Source of the DNA: Oligoflexia bacterium
GTDB taxonomy: Bacteria > Bdellovibrionota_G > JANQFH01
Direction: 5' to 3'
DNA length: 64,000 bases
Assembly: GCA_028277945.1 (NCBI GenBank)
Contig: JANQFH010000021.1
Location: 186,001 to 250,000, forward strand
Position numbers and translations under genes: made by a program. The notes under the pieces are model-generated. The model was not told where the DNA came from. It ran no database searches and worked only from the letters and a program-made list of their open reading frames with translations. How positions within the stretch are numbered: position 1 is the stretch's first letter; every line of letters begins with the position of its first letter. Shown piece by piece: positions 1-7,715 of this stretch.

Positions 1-231
1 TAGCTCATTGGTGGCTATGAGAATTCTGTCAAGCATCTCTGGTTCTAGGTCTGCCGTTATGTTATAAATGTTTTCTGCTAACAGCTGTGTTAGTTGGTCT
101 GCCTTTCTCTCAAAGTCCCCGCGAAAATTCTCCTCAAAAAAACGCGAAAATAGAAACCAGCCAATCAGCATGGCAATAGCGCTTAGAACCCAAAAGAAGA
201 GAATAATTTTTGTCCATAACCGATTGAGCAT
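1..231 (-). CDS. Membrane protein N-terminus, probably sensor kinase (partial)
   Basis: The first 77 codons of a minus-strand gene that runs off the left edge. It starts with ATG at 231, two bases after the TAA of the upstream cytochrome-like gene, so the two are probably co-transcribed. The N-terminus begins MLNRLWTKIILFFWVLSAIA: a short basic stretch, then one hydrophobic segment (about residues 8-27), then a polar, probably periplasmic region rich in charged residues. This is the usual layout of a two-component sensor histidine kinase or other single-pass sensor. The catalytic part is outside the window, so the kinase assignment is inference. Confidence 0.55.
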   Translation of the reverse strand, partial: MLNRLWTKIILFFWVLSAIAMLIGWFLFSRFFEENFRGDFERKADQLTQLLAENIYNITADLEPEMLDRILIATNEL

Positions 232-233
232 GT

Positions 234-950
234 TTAACTCACCGCTTGCGATGGGTGCCGTCCTGACTTTATCAGTGTAATAATGCCCATGGATAGCGTA
301 GATAGAGCCAATAAGGCGTGTCCCAGCGCTCTTCCATAGGCAAACTCTAACGACCAGTGCATAGCCCACCAGCTGGCAAAGTCAATCAATAGGCCACCAT
401 AAGCGGTGGCTGAGAGTAGGTATTTGCACCAGCAGGGCACATCAGCTTGAAAGAAGAGGTATGAGATAACGAACAACAGTAACCCAATCGTAACAATGTG
501 TATTTTCGTAAAGTTTAACTGCTCAGGTAGGCTCGGTGCAGGGGGATGGTTTACCATTTCCAACAGCTGTTCATAGTTTGTCAAAGGACGAAATGAGGCT
601 TTGCCGCCATGACGATGGCAGCCCATACAGGAGTTCTTGAGAATGGGCATGATAGAGTGGTCAAATTCACTCTTTGTTGCGCCATGAACTATCCATTCGT
701 GAATCTCATCCAGCGCCTTTACTGAAGGAAGATAAGGACGCATGGTTCCATAGATTTTGTTTTCCAACTGATTATCGTATCCGCCAGTAAAACTGATCTG
801 CAAATCGCGTACGCTCAATGCCGGTCGGCCATCGGCAAGATGCATGGTTTTCCACAGTAAGGCTTCACCGAGGAGGAAGCCCACCATCAGGATAGTGAGG
901 AGAAGCTTGGCGGGCAAGCTGGTTAGGTGGTTGGCCTTACCGTCTAGCAT
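234..950 (-). CDS. Integral membrane protein with one c-type haem motif
   Basis: A 238-residue protein with a transmembrane segment near residues 15-34, a soluble loop, and three or so hydrophobic segments in the C-terminal half (about 150-168, 178-200, 203-225). The loop carries a single CxxCH motif (C108, C111, H112) in the context NSCMGCHRHGG, a covalent haem c attachment site, so the loop should face the periplasm. I do not recognise a named family. It sits between a probable sensor kinase and a secreted cupredoxin, which suggests envelope electron transfer or redox/metal sensing. The start is ATG at 950 with only a weak ribosome binding site. Confidence 0.7.
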   Translation of the reverse strand: MLDGKANHLTSLPAKLLLTILMVGFLLGEALLWKTMHLADGRPALSVRDLQISFTGGYDNQLENKIYGTMRPYLPSVKALDEIHEWIVHGATKSEFDHSIMPILKNSCMGCHRHGGKASFRPLTNYEQLLEMVNHPPAPSLPEQLNFTKIHIVTIGLLLFVISYLFFQADVPCWCKYLLSATAYGGLLIDFASWWAMHWSLEFAYGRALGHALLALSTLSMGIITLIKSGRHPSQAVS

Positions 951-1078
951 TGAGTACTACACTTAACTAGTAAAATTAACATGACTCTTTAGCAGGACAA
1001 AAGATAAAGGCATGGGTAGCGACGCAGACAACCCAGCGTCACCGTTTGCGGCCTCGCAGAAAAACACAGTATAATCAA

Positions 1079-1738
1079 CTACTTATAGCGTCCGTAGGGC
1101 AGCCGGTCTTTGTTTAAATGACGTTTTGGTAGCTTTGGTGCTGGCAGAGTAAAGTCCAGCTTCAAGCGCTGGCCTGGTTGCAGTTCAACGCTTTTCTCAA
1201 CAGCGCGGTGTCCTGGTATCCATCCAGCCACCTTATATTTGCCGGGTGGCAGTTCCGTAATTTCATAGGTTCCGTTTGAGGTTGGTTTGGCAAAAAAGTT
1301 GTTGTCAACAACGAGAATATTGGCCTGCATCCGCTCATGTACATTGCAATAGATCTCCACAGCTCCGGGTTTCTTTAGCTTGATGGAACGGGACTCACCC
1401 TTACGATATAGACCTAAATCAAATGCATTTCCAGGACTCAGAGAAAAGACGTTATGAAAAACTCGGTCAAGGTTTGGAAATGCGATGTTTGTACCATTAG
1501 TAACGACCATATGATTCGGGATAAACTTTTTATTTTTTTGTTCTATGGTCTTAGCAGGCATGGGCGCAGCCTTGGGCAGATTGCCTGTGACGTACACGAC
1601 CGATGTCTGTAGATGTGCTGCTGTCTTGACATGTACGGATCCTGTTACCGTGGCATTTTGTGCCGCGGCGTCGATGGACAAAATAGCTGTAGCCCAAACT
1701 ATTAGAGTAAGATGGATTAATCTTTTGTTTCGTAACAT
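1079..1738 (-). CDS. Secreted cupredoxin-domain protein
   Basis: A 219-residue exported protein with a signal peptide (about residues 1-26, ending near AAAQ). The middle is a cupredoxin fold with a visible type 1 copper site: H95 (FHNVFS), C131 (YCNVH), H134 and M137. The C-terminal 60-70 residues look like a carboxypeptidase-regulatory or PEGA-like beta-sandwich (YEITELPPGKYKVAGWIPGH). Such proteins are often annotated as methylamine-utilisation or plastocyanin-like. The ATG at 1738 follows a strong AAGGAGGG site and lies 15 bp after the porin-like gene, so the two form an operon. A periplasmic electron-transfer or copper-binding role is likely; the partner is unknown. Confidence 0.8.
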   Translation of the reverse strand: MLRNKRLIHLTLIVWATAILSIDAAAQNATVTGSVHVKTAAHLQTSVVYVTGNLPKAAPMPAKTIEQKNKKFIPNHMVVTNGTNIAFPNLDRVFHNVFSLSPGNAFDLGLYRKGESRSIKLKKPGAVEIYCNVHERMQANILVVDNNFFAKPTSNGTYEITELPPGKYKVAGWIPGHRAVEKSVELQPGQRLKLDFTLPAPKLPKRHLNKDRLPYGRYK

Positions 1739-1753
1739 CAGCAGAAACCCTCC

Positions 1754-3037
1754 TTAGAACTTAAAGACAGCTGAGGTCAATATGAGGTCATTGGCCAGGT
1801 TCGGTGATGGGTCTAGCTCTAGGTTATGTAGATACTCTGCTTTAGCAATGACACGCGACGTGATGTCGAATCGGGCCCCGTAGGTCAAGCGCATAATGTC
1901 TACTTCGTAAACAAAGATGCTCGGAGACAAATGGGTCGCGTCTCGGAAGCCCCAACGGAAGTATGGAGTAAACCAATTTAGCAGCTGATAGTGGAGCTCG
2001 GCATAGGCACCTTCGAAATCGAGCGATGGTGCACCCGAGGAACCGCCTCCGGGAGCCTCACCATTGACATACTCGCCAACAAACTCCAGATCACGCCACA
2101 CCACCAGTAGGTCTCCACCAACCTGCCATTGAAAGATGCTGTTATCAGGCTGCTGCGACTGTGGACCCCACTCTCCAGAGCCGCCAATATCGAAATGCAC
2201 TTCGCCAATGTCGAAGCTGTATGAAATGCGGCCGCTCAGAGAGGGATAAGAGTTTGAATCGATCTCTTCAGAAAAGTTGAAGCTTTCAGTATGGCTAGAA
2301 CCGGTATTCACCGCAAAGTTGATGATGAATGCCTGACTGAAAAATTTGGCGCGTGCCTTAATGCCCAAGGGATGACCGCCGACATAACGAAAGATTAGCG
2401 ATGGGCTGATGCCCGTGCGGTCAGGGGACTCTTGGAAGCGATACTCGCGGCCAAAGGCCGAGTCATATTTGCCAAAATAGAAGGTGACGATTGGATCATC
2501 TGAAAAGGGGACCCACTCCATGTAGGCCAAGTCTAATTCGAGAGAGTCATCGACGATACCACTCAATCCCCTACGAGGATAGAAGTCGATACTGGCAATG
2601 ACATAAAGATCTGGGTGCACCACTCCCAGCAGGTCAAGGTTCACTTCGTTGATGATCGCTGATGGCCTGCCGCCAGAGTTGATAGGGTCGCCGGGAAAGG
2701 CTAGAGAGCCCGAAGTATCTGCGGGGTCTCCACGTGAGTTTACGGGGGTTGCCCAGGGATCACCAATAAATCGGCCCGCGGTTGGAATAGAAGGAAAGTC
2801 GGCAGCAATGATGCCTCCCGTATCAATAACAAAGCCGGTTCCATCACCATCAGGCCAAAAATAACCAATGTCAGCATATCCAGAAAATTTCAAGCGTGGA
2901 AATTTGGGAGACGAAATGCCCGTATCGATTGCTTCTGACTCGACTTGAGCGTGCAGAACATGGTTGCAGCAGATGCAGGCGTAAAGCAGGCATACAACAG
3001 AAGCAAAGGTTTTGAACGTTACAGCAATTTTTTTCAT
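1754..3037 (-). CDS. Outer-membrane porin-like beta-barrel protein
   Basis: About 427 residues with a signal peptide (residues 1-32, ending near HAQVES). After that come alternating amphipathic strands rich in Tyr, Phe, Trp and Asp/Gly turns, with motifs such as LKFSGYADIGYFWPDG, and a C-terminal aromatic residue (SAVFKF), all typical of an outer-membrane barrel. Length and pattern fit phosphate-selective or OprB-like porins without pointing to one family. The ATG at 3037 is preferred over the GTG at 3040 because GGAG lies 7 bp upstream of it. It leads a run with the cupredoxin and haem genes, so it may serve the same metal or redox function. Confidence 0.7.
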   Translation of the reverse strand: MKKIAVTFKTFASVVCLLYACICCNHVLHAQVESEAIDTGISSPKFPRLKFSGYADIGYFWPDGDGTGFVIDTGGIIAADFPSIPTAGRFIGDPWATPVNSRGDPADTSGSLAFPGDPINSGGRPSAIINEVNLDLLGVVHPDLYVIASIDFYPRRGLSGIVDDSLELDLAYMEWVPFSDDPIVTFYFGKYDSAFGREYRFQESPDRTGISPSLIFRYVGGHPLGIKARAKFFSQAFIINFAVNTGSSHTESFNFSEEIDSNSYPSLSGRISYSFDIGEVHFDIGGSGEWGPQSQQPDNSIFQWQVGGDLLVVWRDLEFVGEYVNGEAPGGGSSGAPSLDFEGAYAELHYQLLNWFTPYFRWGFRDATHLSPSIFVYEVDIMRLTYGARFDITSRVIAKAEYLHNLELDPSPNLANDLILTSAVFKF

Positions 3038-3161
3038 CACCGATCTCCGTGGCTACAGGCCTTATGCAGCTGATCTACCATGTAGAAGATCCATACGTAA
3101 AGCGAGTACTTTTTGACTCTTCTCGCTTAGATAACTTGTATAACAGAGGGATTTGTTTTGT

Positions 3162-4220
3162 TCAACATCGAAAGAGCTCAACAATCTCTCCGAGTGGCAA
3201 GAGATGTGAGACGGCGCCGCTTAGGTATGCAGCCTGGGGCATGCCATAGACCACACAACTCTCTTCGTTCTCGGCGATGGTCAATCCGCCTTGCTGATGC
3301 ACAGCGCTCATACCCTTAGCTCCGTCATTTCCCATGCCCGTGAGCAGTATGGCGCATGTATTGGCGCCAGCGACGCTGACAGCCGACTCCATAAGTATGT
3401 CGATGCTGGGTATGTGCTTTGCATCGGTTGGTCTCGTTGTCAGCCTTGTTGTAAAATCGGCAGTGATCCGTAGGTGTTTTTTGGCTGGGGCAATGAGCGC
3501 CAGTCCCGGCTCAATCCTAGTACCGTGTTTCGCCTCTTCAACCGTCAGCGCCGACAGGCGATTGAGGCGCTGTGCAAAAGGGGCAACGAAACCCGCTGGC
3601 ATATGTTGTACGACTAAAATAGGGATGGGAAAATTTGCCGGTGTTTGCGTAAGTATTTGCTGGATTGCCGGCGGCCCGCCAGTGGATGCGCCGACAAGAC
3701 ACATTTTGAAGTCGTTCCAGTCTATATTTACAAGTGCTGGAGTTTTACTGGGTGCCACTGATGCAGCCTTGTTTTTCTGAGACAAAGCAGCTTTCTGTGG
3801 GGGGAATGTTTCTTTAATCTTTCCTGGAAACCACGTTCTTATCTTTTCTCGCAGTTCGTAAGAGAGTTGATTGAAATCCATAACATTTAAGGTTGATTTG
3901 TCGATAAAGTCGACCGCACCAGTCGTTAAGATATCCAAAATCGAATCAACCCCTATCTTACTTTTGTCTACCGCTGACAGTACGATTACCGGTAAATTCA
4001 AGTTTTTGTTCCTAAGTTCTTTAAGAGTCAGCAAACCTTCCATGCCGGGCGTGTCGATGCTTATGGTGACTAGGTCTGGCGACGACGCGAGAATTTTTTT
4101 CACGGTTCCCGGTTCATTGGGAACGGCTTCGATGATCTGGATCATTGGATCTGCAGAGAGGACCTTCGCAAGTGCCTTACGAAAGAATGTGGAATCATCA
4201 ACGACGAAAATACGAATCAT
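3162..4220 (-). CDS. cheB: Chemotaxis protein-glutamate methylesterase with degenerate receiver
   Basis: A 352-residue CheB. Residues 1-120 form a receiver domain; residues about 165-350 form the methylesterase, with the catalytic Ser in GASTGG, His in VVQHMPAGF and Asp in GMGNDGAKGM. The enzyme removes methyl groups from receptor glutamates and deamidates glutamines. The receiver keeps the acidic pair D8/D9 and a Lys in FIDKS, but the phosphoacceptor position is Ser (S54 in VTISIDTPGMEG; families usually have Asp four residues before the Pro). CheA phosphorylation at the canonical site should therefore be impossible. It overlaps cheR by 4 bp and is last in the che operon. Confidence 0.93.
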   Translation of the reverse strand: MIRIFVVDDSTFFRKALAKVLSADPMIQIIEAVPNEPGTVKKILASSPDLVTISIDTPGMEGLLTLKELRNKNLNLPVIVLSAVDKSKIGVDSILDILTTGAVDFIDKSTLNVMDFNQLSYELREKIRTWFPGKIKETFPPQKAALSQKNKAASVAPSKTPALVNIDWNDFKMCLVGASTGGPPAIQQILTQTPANFPIPILVVQHMPAGFVAPFAQRLNRLSALTVEEAKHGTRIEPGLALIAPAKKHLRITADFTTRLTTRPTDAKHIPSIDILMESAVSVAGANTCAILLTGMGNDGAKGMSAVHQQGGLTIAENEESCVVYGMPQAAYLSGAVSHLLPLGEIVELFRC

Positions 4221-5062
4221 GTTTTTCGATCACTCCGTCGATAAATAATCGTTTTTTCCAAGCAGACAGGTTCAAAGTCCTTCCTCTTGTCGATAAGCGA
4301 TTCTGCATGCCCTAAGAAGAGGTAGCGCCCTGGTTTTAGGCAGCGGGCAAAGAGCGAAAGCGCACGATGGAAAGCGCGTTCGCTGAAATAGATCAGTACG
4401 TTGCGACAGAAAATGACATCATAGCTTTTGAATTCGAGATTTTCTTTCTCTGCAGCCAGATTAGCTTCAAAAAACCTTACATTCCTTCGATACTTTTTCT
4501 TAAGGGCATAGTCCTTTTCGGAGATCTTATTAAAGTATCGTTGAATGGTCTGCTCATCACAGATCCGCAATGAATTCTTCCCGTAAACGGCGTTTTTTGC
4601 CTTGGCAATACAGCGTGGGTTAATGTCGCAGGCGTCTATTTCAAAGCTGTAACCCGTTTCTTCCAGCTTTGCGTTGTGCAAGGCAATAGCCAGTGAATAG
4701 GCCTCCTCGCCGCTAGAGCAGGCTGCTGATAGTATTCGTAGAGGGTGCGATGCGATCAATGGTTTGAGTTCATCTAGAATCTTAGAGGTCAAAATTTCTA
4801 TCTGTTGGTTCTCACGAAAAAAGTAGGTTTCGTTGTTAGTGATCGTTTTTGACAGCTCTACATACTCTGTGGCTCGATCTGGGTGTAAAAGGAGGTAGCG
4901 GTAATATTGCGAAAAGCTATGCAGTCGTAGATGGTCGATACGAGTTTTCAGGCGATTCGTTAGGATTTCCTTCCTAGATGTTTGAAAGCGAAGCCCGAAT
5001 TGTGCTTCAATAAAGTCAGAGAGTAATTTCCATTCGGCATCAGTTATTTCAAGGTTGATCAT
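4217..5062 (-). CDS. cheR: Chemotaxis protein methyltransferase
   Basis: A 281-residue CheR, which transfers methyl groups from S-adenosylmethionine to glutamates of chemoreceptors. An N-terminal helical CheR domain (about 1-75) is followed by the SAM-binding fold with motif I ILSAACSSGEEAYS and the later DVIFCRNVLIYF motif. Length is normal for the family. It overlaps the HEAT-repeat gene upstream and cheB downstream by 4 bp each, so translational coupling is likely. No extra TPR domain is attached, unlike many CheR proteins of alternative chemosensory systems. Confidence 0.95.
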   Translation of the reverse strand: MINLEITDAEWKLLSDFIEAQFGLRFQTSRKEILTNRLKTRIDHLRLHSFSQYYRYLLLHPDRATEYVELSKTITNNETYFFRENQQIEILTSKILDELKPLIASHPLRILSAACSSGEEAYSLAIALHNAKLEETGYSFEIDACDINPRCIAKAKNAVYGKNSLRICDEQTIQRYFNKISEKDYALKKKYRRNVRFFEANLAAEKENLEFKSYDVIFCRNVLIYFSERAFHRALSLFARCLKPGRYLFLGHAESLIDKRKDFEPVCLEKTIIYRRSDRKT

Positions 5063-7125
5063 TGGGTCTTGTGAGTGCCTGGAATCTTCTTAAGAGCGGC
5101 ACGCGCGGTTCGCGCGACAACACTTTCGACATCACGGGCCAACGTCAGCAGAACCTCACCAAACTCCGCCAACGCCAGTCTTCCCATGCCCCAGGCAGCT
5201 TCGTTGCGCACATACCAATCGGCATCACCTGCGAGTGAAATCAGTAAATCCCGCTCGTCCTCGCGAATCAGCCGTGCTAAACCATGAGCAGCCTCTCTCT
5301 TTATTTCGATGTTAGACGAGGCTATCTGTTGTTTAAGAAATGGAATAATCTCCGTTGAGGATGTTTGAATCAAGGTAGCAAGAATCTCAATCTGTTCATG
5401 CGCCGGCGCCTTGGTGTACAATTTGATTAGAGGCTTGATAATACAGTCGTCTTGGAAGGTTCCGAGGGCACGTATAATACGGTATCTGATAGGCAACTCT
5501 CTTTCCAGAAGCGACATAAGTTCCGGAAGTGTCTCATTGCGTCCCAGCTCTACCAACTGCTCTATGGCTTCAGTCTGCACGTCGACATCGTCGTCCTGTA
5601 GGCTGGCAGTAATGGTTTGTAATGACTTTTTTTCCGGATAGCCTGCCAACACTCTCAGGGCAGCCCTACGTATGCTTGGGTCATCACACTCCATCAGCTT
5701 CCATACGTCTTCCTTAAACAGCGTTGATTTTGTAGCTTCGAGGATGCCGAGTACGGCCTTGACTACAGTTTTATCTTTCGACAGATCTAGGAAGCTGTGT
5801 AGAGCTTGCAAGCTCTCTGGGGGCATGTTGCCAAGAGCACTCACTGCGGCATTTTTTTCGATTTCATTTTCGCTAACGAGCCGCTTAGACAGCACGTCGA
5901 TGCTCGCCACGTCTTTTAGAGAGCCGAGCGCACTGCAGGCCTGGGCTCTTATCTCTGGGAGCTCATCTTCTAGGCACTGTCTTACCAAAGCCGCTGTACT
6001 CTGATCGTATGCGCCAATCATCAATGCGGCACGCCTTATCTCCGCATCTTCATGTGTTAATAGCTTGGGTGCGACACCAATAAACTGGTTTAAATAGGAT
6101 TTGCAGGTTTTTTTAATCCATTCCGACATACCTCTGTTAGTGCTCAGCACCAAAACTGTCGGGTAAAGAGACTCCAGGTTTGCTGCCATGGTTAAGACGA
6201 CTGCCGATCTTAGCAATTCACTTCCTGTTCGATCTGCTGAGCGGTCATCGTAATTTGGATAGACTATATCCGTAGCAGGTTCATGTTTTGACCCAGAAAG
6301 TTCCATAATGGGTTCGAGATAGTTAAGCAGGCTACCATTTTTCACAGCCTCGGTTAGTTTTTTCTGCGAGTCCTTGCCGATATCATGGCCGTTCTGAAGG
6401 ATTGCTGCTACGGAACAGAGTAGGTGATCACGTAACGGCAACCTTTCTTCATTGCACAGTAGTTCGATGAGTCTATCGAGTGCCTTGGGAGATGCAATTT
6501 GTCCCAAGGCCGAAAGTGCCGATTCACTGAGTATTTGATGGCCGACCAGCCCGAGAAGGGGGTCAACAGCTCTTTCATCACCTATACCGCTGAGAGCCGT
6601 GACAGCAGCAATTTGCAGCCAGAGGTCGGCCTTTAAGAATGGTAGCAACTTGGGCACGGCCTCTCGAGACTTCAAGCCGCCGAGCGCCTCAATAGTTACC
6701 TGTTGCAGATTAGGGTCCTGATGATCAAGTAATGGTAGTAATAGCTGAACAGCAGACGGGTCGTTTGTCGATGCCAAGATTCCTACGACGAACATTATTA
6801 ACTCAAGATTGTCACCCCGTAAGACTTTTTGCAGGTAGGGTAGGGCATAGGGTCCTTGACGTCTCATTGCAGTAATGGCGGCGTTGCGCATCAATGCGTC
6901 TTCATCGCTATCTATCATCTTTCCAATGACTTCAGGCTCGAGATAGCGTGCTGCCAAAGAGATAGCCCCTTCCCTGACGAGACTCGTCTCGTCACGGAAG
7001 CCTTTTACGATAAGATCGCGCAGCTCCTCTTGCTTTGTAGGGGCGGTTTTAACCAATTCTTCAACCGCTTCGCGGATCGCATCAGATCGCTCTTCGGGGT
7101 CTTCTGGTAAGGTGTCAATAGACAA
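5059..7125 (-). CDS. HEAT-repeat protein of the chemosensory operon
   Basis: A 688-residue all-helical solenoid made almost wholly of HEAT/PBS-lyase type repeats (units such as EIRAQACSALGSLKDVASID and DWYVRNEAAWGMGRLALAEF recur roughly every 30 residues). No catalytic motif, signal peptide or membrane segment is seen, so it should be a cytoplasmic scaffold or protein-binding adaptor. It starts with TTG at 7125 preceded by TAGGAG, 17 bp after cheW, and overlaps cheR by 4 bp. HEAT-repeat proteins do occur in chemosensory clusters of deltaproteobacteria, for example next to cheW/cheR in Myxococcus-type systems. The partner is unknown; CheR, CheB or a receptor cluster would be reasonable. Confidence 0.85.
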   Translation of the reverse strand: MSIDTLPEDPEERSDAIREAVEELVKTAPTKQEELRDLIVKGFRDETSLVREGAISLAARYLEPEVIGKMIDSDEDALMRNAAITAMRRQGPYALPYLQKVLRGDNLELIMFVVGILASTNDPSAVQLLLPLLDHQDPNLQQVTIEALGGLKSREAVPKLLPFLKADLWLQIAAVTALSGIGDERAVDPLLGLVGHQILSESALSALGQIASPKALDRLIELLCNEERLPLRDHLLCSVAAILQNGHDIGKDSQKKLTEAVKNGSLLNYLEPIMELSGSKHEPATDIVYPNYDDRSADRTGSELLRSAVVLTMAANLESLYPTVLVLSTNRGMSEWIKKTCKSYLNQFIGVAPKLLTHEDAEIRRAALMIGAYDQSTAALVRQCLEDELPEIRAQACSALGSLKDVASIDVLSKRLVSENEIEKNAAVSALGNMPPESLQALHSFLDLSKDKTVVKAVLGILEATKSTLFKEDVWKLMECDDPSIRRAALRVLAGYPEKKSLQTITASLQDDDVDVQTEAIEQLVELGRNETLPELMSLLERELPIRYRIIRALGTFQDDCIIKPLIKLYTKAPAHEQIEILATLIQTSSTEIIPFLKQQIASSNIEIKREAAHGLARLIREDERDLLISLAGDADWYVRNEAAWGMGRLALAEFGEVLLTLARDVESVVARTARAALKKIPGTHKTQ

Positions 7126-7142
7126 GGTTAACTCCTAAACGG

Positions 7143-7691
7143 TCATTTTTTGTTGTCCGTATTGTATAGTAAAGCACGGTCTAAGTTAAGCAATATCACC
7201 AACCTCTTGTCTAGACGTGCTACCCCGCTGATAAATTCAGTCTGTGTGGAAACCACTTCCTCAGGTGGTTTGGTTATGATTGAAATCGGAATTTTTAGCA
7301 CCTGGTTTACCATATCGACAAGAATGCCCAATGACCGGTCATGAATCTCAATAATGATAATTCGTGAATGCTCACTCAACTTACTGGCTTGGAGTCCTAA
7401 CAGAGTTCGCAACTCTACAACCGGGATGACGCGCCCACGAAGGTTTGTGACTCCACGCACATGTTTGGGAGTCTGGGGTACACGTGTAATGTCGGGTACT
7501 TTAATTATCTCCCGGGCTTTGGAAATGGTAATACCGTATTCCTCCTTATCCAGTAAGAATGTGACAATTTGCAGCTCCGGTGTTCTCTCTTTATCCTTTT
7601 CTGCGACCTCTTGCTGTTTGTTAACGACATCGGCAAAATCCAAGAGGTTCTCTTCGGGAGCGGTTTCTTTGACTGTGGAATCTTTTGCCAT
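7143..7691 (-). CDS. cheW: Chemotaxis coupling protein
   Basis: A 182-residue CheW, the adaptor linking CheA to chemoreceptors. A polar N-terminal extension of about 40 residues precedes the SH3-like CheW domain, which starts at LQIVTFLLDKEEYGITISKA and includes the conserved ITRVPQTPKHVRGVTNLRG and GLQ/VVELR region. Family members are usually about 150-170 residues; the extra length is the N-terminal tail. It is transcribed between cheA (24 bp upstream) and the HEAT-repeat gene. Confidence 0.95.
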   Translation of the reverse strand: MAKDSTVKETAPEENLLDFADVVNKQQEVAEKDKERTPELQIVTFLLDKEEYGITISKAREIIKVPDITRVPQTPKHVRGVTNLRGRVIPVVELRTLLGLQASKLSEHSRIIIIEIHDRSLGILVDMVNQVLKIPISIITKPPEEVVSTQTEFISGVARLDKRLVILLNLDRALLYNTDNKK

Positions 7692-7715
7692 CGCTTTCTA
7701 CTTACAATAGCGCCT

